A DNA stretch of 43,882 bases from Chitinophagaceae bacterium (GCA_020847395.1 JADLCD010000075.1:1-43882), one strand, 5' to 3'; counted from the stretch's first letter, positions 15,701-23,870 are shown. Notes: generated by a model not told the origin, from the sequence alone. Numbers and translations: made by a program.

Positions 15701-16118
15701 AACTTATTCATATCAATCCTTGGCTGTAAATATGCGCGGCTACCGCCAGAATGCTGCCAATGGTAATAATGCTATTGTTTTGAACAGTGAGTTCCGTCTT
15801 CCTGTATTTACCACTTTACTTAGCCGTCCAATTAATAATGCCTTTGTAAGAAATTTCCAGATCATTCAGTTTATTGATCTGGGGTCTGCATGGAATGGAA
15901 AATACAATGCGTTAAAACGCCCGTCTATTACTTACGGAAATCCACCTGTTCAGGTTACTATGAAACCTAATGGCGTTGGCCCCTTTGTTGGCGGATATGG
16001 TTTTGGAGCAAGAAGTACATTGCTCGGGTATTTCCTAAGGCTTGATGCCGGTTGGCCAATGACAGGTTTCTTTAACGGAAAACCAGTTTGGTATTTTTCA
16101 TTGGGATTAGACTTTTAG
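12717..16118 (+). CDS. TolB-like propeller / Omp85-like outer-membrane protein
   Basis: 1133 residues with an N-terminal signal/anchor segment (SYIGSFIIVGCIFFLNVDVNAQ; Met5 is an alternative start). Residues about 35-290 resemble a peptidase-MA-like domain, but no HExxH is present (the region reads IRQGIARTLVEN), so it is probably non-catalytic. Residues about 300-560 form PD40/TolB-like propeller repeats (PQMAWNPKGSKLAVIY; GILFSSNRPYGN). The last 400 residues are beta-rich with LGG...NMRGYRQN and end in F, as in Omp85/surface-antigen barrels. Such proteins occur in many Bacteroidota and are often annotated as 'translocation protein TolB'. The role is unknown; outer-membrane location is inferred. 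Confidence 0.85.
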   Translation: MHEFMVILQNRLRSYIGSFIIVGCIFFLNVDVNAQVNSVEFGKNRVQYKKFKWRYYQTRNFNVYFSQNGLALGKYTAQLAEKELPQLEDFVEYGSQRRINIVVYNNFNDLQQSNIGLGIDWQNTGGVTKFVNNKMIVYFDGNHENLRKQIRQGIARTLVENLLFGDDLGEFASNQALLDLPKWLTDGYVMYAAENWSSELDDKLKSALLSGDYKSFYQFAFDKPELAGHAFWRYIADHYRKDNVTYFLYLARIYKSLNAASMKVTKQKFKAVLAEFMDKESDKYYQDLRGRRNTPKGNIVALEETGKNLDYYRFQLNPNAKNNTYAVVRFRKGIYRIELEDFGYKRKILLRSGVLDNQNEINPTYPQMAWNPKGSKLAVIYMEKKSIRMFVYDLVKRLKTTKQALPEELDQVTDVKYMLDDNTLLLSAVKNGHSDIFIYKIQEQTLQQITDDVYDDLDPTFVAFPGKTGILFSSNRPYGNAVNSDTALPSDNRYNIFLVNNWNSSEFRQITQLTNVKRGNARFPMSYNTNHFTFVNDEMGIANRYAGFFTSKKAGLDTIYKVGDELLRNPDKQELDSTLQLWNKNEPDSIGYMTVTTDSAYSFPITNYQSGLQETRIAGDKGQVSEVRQEGNLKMLYKLRVNEDALKKRNVNVKPTEYIKKIIDQERIVKGAPTIYQPQVNMDTTKTQGDIFQSEFENDKDTSAAGKVVEVEELAKDETILSDAKLYDYRLKFSTEYSVSGFNNSVLMTRWQPYAGGNGPIYMTNGSSNLNGIIRIGVSDLFEDIKFIGGFRLGLNLADKDVLFSFYNMRKRLDWGLTFYRSTVSDFSLFKPDDDRSFYPNKLFTNIYQVNLSYPLDRVRSIRANIAYRSDRLALKSVDFRSTKWNDSLMKSLLTHIEYVHDNTINPALNIWNGLRYKIYTDINTDLVKNRQGRLTYNLGADVRYYYPIYRNFIWAGRGAVDLSWGDRKIVYFLGGTDSWISPKFNNANTPAADQTYSYQSLAVNMRGYRQNAANGNNAIVLNSEFRLPVFTTLLSRPINNAFVRNFQIIQFIDLGSAWNGKYNALKRPSITYGNPPVQVTMKPNGVGPFVGGYGFGARSTLLGYFLRLDAGWPMTGFFNGKPVWYFSLGLDF

Positions 16119-16217
16119 GGGAGGGTAAAAGGTATAGGGTATACGGTGTAAGGCCTTCTACCCTATACCTTACGCCTTCAACCTTTCGCCCTACACCTTA
16201 CGCCTTCCACCTTCCTC
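16119..16217. repeat. ACCCTATACCTTACGCC repeat with 13-bp-arm hairpin
   Basis: AAGGTATAGGGTA (16129-16141) and TACCCTATACCTT (16159-16171) are perfect inverted arms with a 17-base spacer. Degenerate copies of CCTACACCTTACGCCTTC follow up to the DUF1361 stop. The hairpin may act as a bidirectional terminator for the convergent genes, although it lacks a T-tract. Confidence 0.7.
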
Positions 16218-16865
16218 CTATTCCTCCCTCATCGCCTGCTTCAACTGCCTGATGGTATAATAACAAATGATCATCAATACAGAAAACAAAAATGTTACGC
16301 CCCATGTTCGCATATTATCTTCCGGGTTAAGCGCTATGTATTTTACATCCCTGTAAATTTCATGAGGATTGGCAACCACATCCCAGCTGTTCCAGCGCAG
16401 GTATCTTCCTGCATATACACCAAACGCGCATAATACCAGCGACAGGTATACCATAACATTTACCTGCCTTTTTCCAAATTTTGTTAACAAAAATTTTTCA
16501 ATGTTCAGCAATGAAACAAATCCAAGGATCAACCCATTCCATGCAGCCCAGAAAATAATAACAAGATCATACCAGAATGGCACAGGCGGGGTATGATCAA
16601 GATGAACAAAATCTGTAATGATATAAGGCGCATTGGGAAAGAAAACTAACCATGTGGCAAGCAGAAGGTATTGTGTTAACCTGGAACTGTTCATTTTTTT
16701 CAGCAATGTAATGCTCAATACAAAAGGGATAAACGCAAGGAACATATTCCATACAAGCGATGCAAACCGCCAGTTGCCTGTATATGCTATGCGTATAGCA
16801 ATGAGTAATACTGTGCATAAAAGCGAGAGATATAAAATCCTGATTATGGATGACTTCTTTTTCAT
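16218..16865 (-). CDS. DUF1361 integral membrane protein
   Basis: 215 residues with about six hydrophobic segments. The diagnostic parts of DUF1361 are SLVWNMFLAFIPFVLSI, LVFFPNAPYIITDFVHL and FGVYAGRYLRWNSWDV. Function is not established. The start lies 1 bp from the stop of the upstream kinase gene, so translational coupling is likely. Last gene of the minus-strand run beginning at 21146. Confidence 0.88.
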   Translation of the reverse strand: MKKKSSIIRILYLSLLCTVLLIAIRIAYTGNWRFASLVWNMFLAFIPFVLSITLLKKMNSSRLTQYLLLATWLVFFPNAPYIITDFVHLDHTPPVPFWYDLVIIFWAAWNGLILGFVSLLNIEKFLLTKFGKRQVNVMVYLSLVLCAFGVYAGRYLRWNSWDVVANPHEIYRDVKYIALNPEDNMRTWGVTFLFSVLMIICYYTIRQLKQAMREE

Positions 16866-16866
16866 A

Positions 16867-17223
16867 TTACTTTAGTTGAATAAAAATTTTAGGTAAAAAA
16901 ATAATGAGTCCGATAATCAGGCTAACAACGGCTGACACTAACACTGCTCCTGCGGCAATGTCTTTTATAATTTTTATGGCAGGATGAAAATTGTGCTCTA
17001 CCATATCGCATAGTTTTTCAATAGATGCGTTAATCATCTCAAGAGATATTACCATTGCAATGCAAAGTAGTACTGCTATCCATTCGGTGTTTGAAATGTG
17101 CAGTATAAAACCTGTAGCTATCGCAATGGCGGCAAAACATAATTCCAGTTTACCATTGCTATCCCTGCTGAAAAAAGTATATACTCCCTGAAAGGCATAT
17201 GTAAAAGATTTAAATAGTTTCAT
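16867..17223 (-). CDS. Diacylglycerol/undecaprenol kinase family protein (DgkA-like)
   Basis: 118 residues with three membrane helices, the usual size. The family signature LEMINASIEKLCDMV (ExxNxxxE) is near residue 60 and IKDIAAGAVL follows. Members phosphorylate diacylglycerol or undecaprenol at the inner membrane using ATP; in non-proteobacteria the lipid-carrier substrate is often undecaprenol, so the assignment to diacylglycerol is open. Starts 12 bp after the radical SAM stop. Confidence 0.93.
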   Translation of the reverse strand: MKLFKSFTYAFQGVYTFFSRDSNGKLELCFAAIAIATGFILHISNTEWIAVLLCIAMVISLEMINASIEKLCDMVEHNFHPAIKIIKDIAAGAVLVSAVVSLIIGLIIFLPKIFIQLK

Positions 17224-17235
17224 AACATCTTTATA

Positions 17236-18666
17236 TCAGGTGAAAAGCGGCTGTTCTTTTAGTGATGTGTTTACCTGCGGCAAGTTACTGCCAACCGGTT
17301 TCTTTTTATAATTCACCTTTGAAAGAACAGATTCCAGCACTGGTAAAATATTGTTCAGCCCTTTTGTTTTGATAATGAAATTCCATACAGGCTCAAACTT
17401 TTTCCAGCCGGCTGCATATGCAAAATGTTTGAGTATATGCTTTGGATGCTCATGCTGCATACTTGCTTTAAATATATTACTCCACGAGTAAAAAGATGTA
17501 TAAGCATGGTCATAACCTTTTTTTAGTGCCTGCTCATTAAGCCCCCTCGTTTTGTATACAACATTTCTGGTGTCATACAAATCCCAGTTGCTGTGCAATA
17601 TTCTTCCCTGCTGCTGCATTTCTTTATATAAACCCGTGCCGGGATAAGGAGTAAGTATATGAAATGTGCAGGTGGTGAGGGCGTTTTTAACCGCCCATTC
17701 CACTGTTCTGTCAAATACATCTTCATCATCTTCATCCAGCCCAAAAACAAAACTGCCATTAATCATTATACCAAGGCTGTGAAGCCGCCTGATAGCTTCG
17801 TTATAATCCCTGCCGAGGTTTTGCTTTTTATTACTCTGCATAAGATTTTTGTTGCTCAGCGTTTCAAAGCCGATAAATACACTCCGCATACCTGCTTCCG
17901 CGGCTTTTTCAATAAGGTTACCACGCAGTATGGCATCAACGGTAGATGCTCCCTGGAATACCCGGTTCATGCCTTTCATTCCTTCAAAAAGATTGGCTGC
18001 AAATTTTTGATTACCGAGCAAATGGTCGTCGAGAAAATATAAATGTTTGCCGGGCAGCCTGTCAATTTCAGCAAGTGCATCATCTGTTTTTTGTGTGTAG
18101 AATGATTTTCCTCCTTCAAAAAATGCATCCTTATAACAAAAGCTGCAATGATGCGGGCAACCCCTCGTAACCACTATTGAGTTAGGAACGAGATAGTGAT
18201 TTCTTTTTATCAAATCTCTCCTTATGGAGGGCACCTGCTCAATACTTCTTTCAAACGAAACATATTTTTTAAGCTGGCGCTTATTTCTGAAATCGTTCAA
18301 AAATCTGGGAAAAGTTTCTTCACCAGGGCCAATAAAAATACTATCTGCATGTGGAGCTGCTTCTTCCGGCAATGATGTTACGTGCAATCCGCCAAGGCAA
18401 ACATAACTTCCCTTCAGCCTGTAGTGATCAGCGAGTTTATATGCCCTGAATGCGTTAGTTATATATACCTGTATAATCACAAGGTCCGGCGCATCATCTG
18501 TATTCAGCTCTTCCACATGCTCGTCCTGCAAATCAATGTCGTCATCTGCATTGCAATATGCTGCCAGTGTTGCAAGCCCCAATGGTGGAAATAACGAGTA
18601 TTTTATTGGCCGCCAGTATGGGCTTTTTGCTTCAGTAAGTGCCGGCAAAATCATTTTTATTTTCAT
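17236..18666 (-). CDS. B12-binding-domain radical SAM protein
   Basis: 476 residues from MKIKMILPALTEA; the upstream in-frame ATG at 18690 would overlap creD. Residues about 1-140 form a cobalamin-binding-like Rossmann domain (FPPLGLATLAAYC, PDLVIIQVYITNAFRAYKLA, SYVCLGGLHVTSLPEEA, GPGEETFPRF). The radical SAM cluster is CPHHCSFC in VVTRGCPHHCSFCYKD at about 175. FLDDHLLGNQKFA, VFIGFETLSNKN and FHILTPYPGTGLYKEM are typical of BchE/HpnJ-like enzymes that modify lipids, hopanoids or tetrapyrroles. The product is unknown. The 7-bp spacing to creD supports co-transcription. Confidence 0.92.
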   Translation of the reverse strand: MKIKMILPALTEAKSPYWRPIKYSLFPPLGLATLAAYCNADDDIDLQDEHVEELNTDDAPDLVIIQVYITNAFRAYKLADHYRLKGSYVCLGGLHVTSLPEEAAPHADSIFIGPGEETFPRFLNDFRNKRQLKKYVSFERSIEQVPSIRRDLIKRNHYLVPNSIVVTRGCPHHCSFCYKDAFFEGGKSFYTQKTDDALAEIDRLPGKHLYFLDDHLLGNQKFAANLFEGMKGMNRVFQGASTVDAILRGNLIEKAAEAGMRSVFIGFETLSNKNLMQSNKKQNLGRDYNEAIRRLHSLGIMINGSFVFGLDEDDEDVFDRTVEWAVKNALTTCTFHILTPYPGTGLYKEMQQQGRILHSNWDLYDTRNVVYKTRGLNEQALKKGYDHAYTSFYSWSNIFKASMQHEHPKHILKHFAYAAGWKKFEPVWNFIIKTKGLNNILPVLESVLSKVNYKKKPVGSNLPQVNTSLKEQPLFT

Positions 18667-18673
18667 AGTGTTA

Positions 18674-20029
18674 TTATGATAATGCAACATTTTCTTTTAC
18701 AGGAATTACACTCCTGCCGTACCAGTCAATCTTTCTTGAGTAATACATAATGATGGCAATAAGTATGAACAATCCTATGCTACCGAATAATAATGCCCCA
18801 TCCTGTAATTGTATCAATATAAATATGAAGCTGTATAACATAGCGAGCAACCCGCCAAAGAGTAATGCTATTTTCCATTTGCCAAACAGGCTTTTTGTAT
18901 ATAGCGTTATCAATAGTACGGTTGCTGTTGTAGCAATAGCATACGCAATATTAAAGCGAACATATTCTGAAATAGATAAGAGCAATGTATAGAAAATGCT
19001 CAGCGCTAATCCTATTAATACATATTGCACAGGATGCACAGATGTTTTCTGCAAGATTTCTACAAAGAAGTATAATCCGAAGGTGAGCGCTATAAACAAT
19101 ATGGCATATTTAACGGAGCGCATTGTTTTAGCGTAAGAGTCTACAGGTTGTAATAATGTTATCCCAAAATCTGAAGCAGCTATATCGTATTTTTCGTTTT
19201 TCCAGCTTTGAGGATAGTTCCTGTTCAGGTGTTGAATTTTCCAGTCTGCGGTAAATCCTTTATCTGTAACAACAGGTGTTGTGAGCGGAAGGAAGCTGCC
19301 ATCAAATGAGGGATTTATCCACGGTGAAGAAAAATGTACTTCGGTGGTTTTTCCAACAGGTGTAAAGGATAACCTTTCTGATCCGCGTATACGCAACTGT
19401 ATGGTAAAGCTGTTTGTTTTTGCAATAGCATCATCTGTAAGATTAATACCTGTATTTACGCCGTTTGCAATAACAGCATTGTCGGGCACGCCGGCGTTAA
19501 AAGTATAGTTGCTGTCGTTCCACTTAATATTTAACTGTTCTTCAATACCCCTGAAGTCATCAATACCCATGCAGATAAACGCCCTGTCTGCATGAAAGTC
19601 TGCTTTGGCAATATTGAGCTTCGCTATGTTTAAAGGCGTAAAATCTCCCTGTATAGTGATATCTGATTTATATACCGCGATATTAAAAATACTTCGGTGC
19701 CGTATTTCCGGTTGCAGCTTACCGTTAATGGTTAAATGCTCTGGTAAAAAGTAAGCAAACTTTTCAAATACATTTATTTTACCGTCTTTATCCTGTATAG
19801 ATTCGCTGTAAGGAATAACCAGCAAAGGCCCTGTGATGGTTTGAGCGCCTGCCCATTTTGAGCTTACCTCTCTCGCAACTTCCCGTTGCCTGTCTGACCT
19901 CTCACTCACCAGGTTCATGATGAATGCCGAAGGAATAAGCATAACAAGAATGAGAAAACCTACAATCACTCCTTTTATGGTATACCTGTTCCTGTGTAAA
20001 AAACTGTCGTCCTGAGTTTTGACTTGCAT
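18674..20029 (-). CDS. creD: Cell envelope integrity protein CreD
   Basis: 451 residues. One N-terminal membrane segment (IKGVIVGFLILVMLIPSAFI) precedes the conserved VSERSDRQREVAREVSSKWAG and TITGPLLVIPY parts of CreD. A long periplasmic region follows, then about five C-terminal helices (YAILFIALTFGLYFFVEIL; HPVQYVLIGLALSIFYTLLL). CreD is an inner-membrane protein whose overproduction causes colicin tolerance in E. coli. In Bacteroidota it is usually next to a winged-helix regulator, as here. A 24-bp operator-like motif lies 14 bp upstream of the start. Confidence 0.95.
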   Translation of the reverse strand: MQVKTQDDSFLHRNRYTIKGVIVGFLILVMLIPSAFIMNLVSERSDRQREVAREVSSKWAGAQTITGPLLVIPYSESIQDKDGKINVFEKFAYFLPEHLTINGKLQPEIRHRSIFNIAVYKSDITIQGDFTPLNIAKLNIAKADFHADRAFICMGIDDFRGIEEQLNIKWNDSNYTFNAGVPDNAVIANGVNTGINLTDDAIAKTNSFTIQLRIRGSERLSFTPVGKTTEVHFSSPWINPSFDGSFLPLTTPVVTDKGFTADWKIQHLNRNYPQSWKNEKYDIAASDFGITLLQPVDSYAKTMRSVKYAILFIALTFGLYFFVEILQKTSVHPVQYVLIGLALSIFYTLLLSISEYVRFNIAYAIATTATVLLITLYTKSLFGKWKIALLFGGLLAMLYSFIFILIQLQDGALLFGSIGLFILIAIIMYYSRKIDWYGRSVIPVKENVALS

Positions 20030-20043
20030 ATAGTTTTTGTTTT

Positions 20044-20067
20044 AAAAGTGCTTTGAATTTCAAAGTA
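20044..20067 (-). promoter_or_regulatory. Operator-like motif upstream of creD
   Basis: On the gene strand TACTTTGAAATTCAAAGCA contains CTTTGAA and TTCAAAG around one A. The whole 24-bp block matches 21147-21170 at all but two positions. TACTTTG may overlap the promoter -7 box. It is probably bound by the winged-helix protein encoded next door. Confidence 0.68.
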
Positions 20068-20085
20068 TATAATTAAAAAAATTTT

Positions 20086-20385
20086 TTATCCTAAAGATTT
20101 AATCATTTGTTCCAAACCATCCAGGTGCGATTTAAATGCTTTTTCACCAGCTTTAGTTACGGAATATGTAGTATTTGTTTTTCTGCCGATAAACCCTTTC
20201 TGCACTTTTATATAACCGTTCTCTTCCAGGTTTTTGAGGTGAGATGCAAGATTGCCATCCGTTACATCCACAATTTCTTTTAGCTGGTTAAAATTGAGCT
20301 CCTCATTCACCATTAGTGAACTCATAATGCCCAACCTTATCCGGCTGTCGAATACTTTATTTAAATTTTCTATCGGATTCTTCAT
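20086..20385 (-). CDS. Winged-helix transcriptional regulator
   Basis: 99 residues, small enough to be just the DNA-binding fold. NKVFDSRIRLGIMSSLMVNEELNFNQLKEIVDVTDGNLASHLKNLEENGYI is the ArsR/MarR-like wHTH_27 ('transcriptional regulator') pattern with a recognition helix around GNLASHLKNL, followed by a wing (KVQKGFIGRKTNTTYSVT). Members pair with membrane proteins and CreD in many Bacteroidota. The duplicated CTTTGA/TCAAAG motifs before the membrane gene and creD are its likely targets. Gap of 56 bp to creD. Confidence 0.92.
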   Translation of the reverse strand: MKNPIENLNKVFDSRIRLGIMSSLMVNEELNFNQLKEIVDVTDGNLASHLKNLEENGYIKVQKGFIGRKTNTTYSVTKAGEKAFKSHLDGLEQMIKSLG

Positions 20386-20389
20386 TTGT

Positions 20390-20515
20390 TTATTTTAGCT
20401 ATCAGCCGTCAGCGCTGAGCAGTGAGCTATGAGCCGTGAGCTATAGGTTATGGGCTATCGGCGGTCAGCTTTGAGCCACTGAAACCCAAAGCTCACCGCC
20501 CACCGCCCACTGCTC
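20390..20515. repeat. Degenerate AGCTATGAGCC / GGGCGGTGAGC repeats
   Basis: Tandem-like low-complexity sequence (CTATCAGCCGTCAGCGCTGAGC, GAGCTATGAGCCGTGAGC, ...GCTCACCGCCCACCGCCCAC), given here only in part. The right end overlaps the last codons and the stop of the neighbouring membrane gene. Related copies occur at 23871-24000, and a possible weak one near 41057. Confidence 0.65.
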
Positions 20516-21146
20516 TTTCGTATTTCCACCACATCATTGCGCCGTATACAATATGCAATACGCCAAATCCTATCGTCCAAAAATATAAACCATAACCCAA
20601 AAACCAGCAATTGATTAACCCTAATATTACCTGGCAGTAACCAAGATACCTTACTTCGCCCAAAGTGTATTTACTGGCGCTTATCAAAGCTATACCATAA
20701 AATATAAGGCAGCCTGGTGCAATCATACCAAAATAACCCAATTGTATCATGCGCAGTAAAAAAATTCCCCCGGCTGTTAAAGGAAAAGCAGCATTCCATA
20801 TTAATCTTTTGGAAGAAGTTCCCCAAATGGGCACATTATTTTTCTTGCTTTTTATCCAGGTAAAAATCAATGCCAGTATAAATGCGGCAATTAAAGTAAA
20901 TAATGCAATGCGGAATAATTTATATCCCATAAATTCTTTCAGGGCAATCATATCAGGATAATAATTATCATAATCTCTATGCCCGCTGCTGTTGCTGATT
21001 ACGTGAAATGCAAACCAGGCGCCAATCAAAGCGCATACGCCCGCCGCAATACCACTTAAGCCACTCAAACTAATGAAACGGCTGCTGCGTTCCATCATCT
21101 GTTTAATATCTTTTAGTGTGTCTAAACCTGTATTTTTGTCTGACAT
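20493..21146 (-). CDS. Multi-pass membrane protein linked to the wHTH/CreD operon
   Basis: 217 residues with about five or six hydrophobic segments (FISLSGLSGIAAGVCALIGAWF; LFRIALFTLIAAFILALIF; IWNAAFPLTAGGIFLL; WFLGYGLYFWTIGFGVLHIVYG). Family not named with certainty; proteins like it accompany wHTH_27 regulators in Bacteroidota. The N-terminus DTLKDIKQMMERSSRFISLSG is characteristic. The last six or so residues (AVGGGR) and the TGA come from the repeat at 20390-20515, so the native end may have been replaced. An operator-like motif abuts the ATG. Confidence 0.85.
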   Translation of the reverse strand: MSDKNTGLDTLKDIKQMMERSSRFISLSGLSGIAAGVCALIGAWFAFHVISNSSGHRDYDNYYPDMIALKEFMGYKLFRIALFTLIAAFILALIFTWIKSKKNNVPIWGTSSKRLIWNAAFPLTAGGIFLLRMIQLGYFGMIAPGCLIFYGIALISASKYTLGEVRYLGYCQVILGLINCWFLGYGLYFWTIGFGVLHIVYGAMMWWKYERAVGGGR

Positions 21147-21170
21147 AAAAGTGCTTTGAAAATCAAAGTA
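21147..21170 (-). promoter_or_regulatory. Operator-like motif directly upstream of the membrane-protein gene
   Basis: The gene strand reads TACTTTGATTTTCAAAGCAC then TTTT and the ATG. It contains CTTTGA and TCAAAG arms with a 3-base centre and matches the creD copy at 22 of 24 positions. Its position against the start codon suggests a very short or absent leader if TACTTTG is the -7 box. Confidence 0.68.
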
Positions 21171-21368
21171 AGTATTAAAATTCTACTCCTGCAAGTTTTT
21201 TCGATAGATTTTTTTTGAAGGGATGTTACTAATTCGCAGATTAAATTCACAGCATGGTATGGCAAATATTACATATCGGTATAGGTAAATGCATTTCAGT
21301 TTCTTAATACTTATATAAATTATACTGCTCATGTGAATATTATCATCCTGCGCTTGCTATTTTTGCAT

Positions 21369-23870
21369 ATGGCTTTGAAATCACTACGTTTTTATGTGGC
21401 GGCATGTTTGTGTTTAATTTTGTTTACCGGCTCTGTTTTTGCGCAACAAAGAAAAATATACGGATATGTACAGGATTCTCACAGTGAAGAACGCATTCCT
21501 TTTGCATCATTAAAATTTAAACGTTCGGCTGAAGGCACCTTAAGTGACTCTGCAGGAAACTTTTCTTTTACGCTTGATGCATGGCCATCTGATACTATAG
21601 AAGTTACTTATGTTGGTTACGAAAATTTCTATCTTGCTATAGACACCACCGCAGAAGAAATGCAGGTAGTTATTAACCTGGAACGGGGGAAAAAAAATAC
21701 AGAGATAGTTATTAAAAGCAAGATTGGAAAAGGAATGATTTTGTGGCGAAAAATTGTAAAAAATAAGCCGCTTAATGATCGCAGCAGGTTTGATAATTAT
21801 TCATACGAACTATACAATAAGCTTGAAGCTGACCTTAACGATCCTGCAAATAACAAGCTGATAAAGCTTACCATCTTAAAACCTTTTAAAAAAGTAATCA
21901 ACCAGAATATAGATAGTACTACGGAAGCAAAGCCGGTGTTGCCGCTATATCTTACAGAATCACTATCTGATTATTACTACCAGCGGAGCCCCAGGAAAAC
22001 ACGTGAGGTAATGAAAGCCATAAAAACGATGGGTTTTAATAATCCGAGTATCAGCAAAATGCTTGGGGGAATGTACCAGAATGTAAACGTGTATAAAAAC
22101 TTTATACCGGTTTTTGATAAAGACTTTGTAAGCCCGATCAGCGATAACGGCTCTGCATATTATAATTACCGGTTACCGGATACACAGTATGTTGGCGGAA
22201 GACGAGTGCTGCACTTTGTTTTTGAACCAAAACATAAGGGAGAAAATACATTTGATGGTGATGCGTGGATTGCGGATTCCTCGTTTGCGGTAATGAAAAT
22301 GAACCTTCGTGTACCTGAAACCGCTAACCTGAATTTTGTAAAAAAGCTTGACCTGATACAGGAATACCAACTGGTAAATGATTCTGTATGGTTTCTTTCG
22401 AAAGATAAGTTTGTTGCCGATTTTATTTTCCTGGATAAAAACAGGTTAAATTTTATTGGAAGAAAAACAAGCACCTACCGGAACATATTTATTAATGATA
22501 CAACTGTTGATGCAGCGCTTGCTAAAAATAAATTGCGTGAAGAAGTAATTGTGCAGGATTCGGCAAATGTAAAAACAGACGAATTTTGGCAGGATGCCCG
22601 TCATGAGGATTTATCAAAAACAGAGAAAGGCATTTACCAAATGATTGATACGCTGATGGCAATGCCGAGCTTTCAGCGGTTTACTGATTTGGTTTATTTT
22701 TTAGGCACCGGTTATAAGAATGTGGGCAATTATGAAATTGGCCCCTGGTATAACTGGTTTACAGCAAATGCATATGAAGGTCCAAGAGTGAGGTTTGACC
22801 TGGGCACCAATACAGGGTTCCATCGCAAGCTTTACTTAACGGGATATTTGGCATATGGATTTCTTGATAAAAAACTCAAAGGCAGGCTTCAAACTTTATA
22901 TCTTTTAAATAAATCTCCGCGCTCCACATTATTTGCTTCCTATTTAAATGATATTGATAATGGCCAGGTATATTATGATGAGGTAGGCAGTGATAATCTT
23001 TTTGCCATAGCATTGCGCAAACCCAATGTTCCGCTGCGGTATATGAAAATAGAGCAGATGAAACTGGAATATTTTAAAGAATGGAGCAGCGGATTATCTG
23101 TAACGCTTACGGGCCAGCGAAGACGGTTTACCCCATTAAGCAATCTTCCGTTAAAAGAGCATTACCCTTCTGAATCTGGCGGCGAGCCTTTGAATACTTT
23201 TGAAACAGGTATAAAAGTTCGCTTTGCATATCTCGAAAAATTTTTGGATGGAAATTTTTACCGCATGAGCCTCGGCAGCGATTTGCCAATAATTGAAGCG
23301 CATTATATGAAAGGCTTTGCCGGAGTTTTCAACAGCAGTTATAATTATCATCGTATTGGCGGAAGCATATCGGATTATAAAAAACTTTCGCCATTCGGTA
23401 GTATATATTATAATTTGTATGCCGGTAAAGTTTCTGGTACGTTGCCATATACATTGCTTGAAATTCCGCCTGGTAACAATATCTGGTATTATAATAAGTA
23501 TGCCTTCAATATGATGACGCGGTATGAATACCTGGCAGACTGGTATTCGGGAATAAATGTGGAGCATAATATTGGCAACGGTATTTTCAGGTTTATACCA
23601 CTTACAAGAATGCTTAAGTTCAGGCAATTTTGGGGAGCAAAAATTATGTGGAGCGGTTTGAGCCAGGCTAATAAAGATTATAATACAGATAATAACGGGC
23701 ACACATTTAAATCGCTTGATGGTAAGCCTTATATGGAAATAGGAACCGGTGTAGATAATATTTTCAAAATTTTCAGGCTCGATTTTATCTGGAAGGTACT
23801 ACCAAGGCCACTACCTGAAAAAACATTTGAACGCTTTGGAATATTCGGTAGTTTCAGGGTGGTGTTTTAG
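21369..23870 (+). CDS. DUF5686 / CarboxypepD_reg-like outer-membrane protein
   Basis: 833 residues from Met at 21369, chosen because MALKSLRFYVAACLCLILFTGSVFAQ is a clean signal peptide; an in-frame start at 21333 would only add a hydrophobic prefix. Residues about 28-110 form a CarboxypepD_reg-like domain (KIYGYVQDSHSEERIPFASL, GTLSDSAGNFSF, VTYVGYENFYL). The rest matches DUF5686 (YSYELYNKLEADLND, FDGDAWIADSSFAVMKMNL, FLSKDKFVADF) and ends in a beta-rich barrel-like region ending GIFGSFRVVF. Function is unknown; probably an outer-membrane protein. TATTTTTG at 21358-21365 could be its -7 box. Confidence 0.88.
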   Translation: MALKSLRFYVAACLCLILFTGSVFAQQRKIYGYVQDSHSEERIPFASLKFKRSAEGTLSDSAGNFSFTLDAWPSDTIEVTYVGYENFYLAIDTTAEEMQVVINLERGKKNTEIVIKSKIGKGMILWRKIVKNKPLNDRSRFDNYSYELYNKLEADLNDPANNKLIKLTILKPFKKVINQNIDSTTEAKPVLPLYLTESLSDYYYQRSPRKTREVMKAIKTMGFNNPSISKMLGGMYQNVNVYKNFIPVFDKDFVSPISDNGSAYYNYRLPDTQYVGGRRVLHFVFEPKHKGENTFDGDAWIADSSFAVMKMNLRVPETANLNFVKKLDLIQEYQLVNDSVWFLSKDKFVADFIFLDKNRLNFIGRKTSTYRNIFINDTTVDAALAKNKLREEVIVQDSANVKTDEFWQDARHEDLSKTEKGIYQMIDTLMAMPSFQRFTDLVYFLGTGYKNVGNYEIGPWYNWFTANAYEGPRVRFDLGTNTGFHRKLYLTGYLAYGFLDKKLKGRLQTLYLLNKSPRSTLFASYLNDIDNGQVYYDEVGSDNLFAIALRKPNVPLRYMKIEQMKLEYFKEWSSGLSVTLTGQRRRFTPLSNLPLKEHYPSESGGEPLNTFETGIKVRFAYLEKFLDGNFYRMSLGSDLPIIEAHYMKGFAGVFNSSYNYHRIGGSISDYKKLSPFGSIYYNLYAGKVSGTLPYTLLEIPPGNNIWYYNKYAFNMMTRYEYLADWYSGINVEHNIGNGIFRFIPLTRMLKFRQFWGAKIMWSGLSQANKDYNTDNNGHTFKSLDGKPYMEIGTGVDNIFKIFRLDFIWKVLPRPLPEKTFERFGIFGSFRVVF

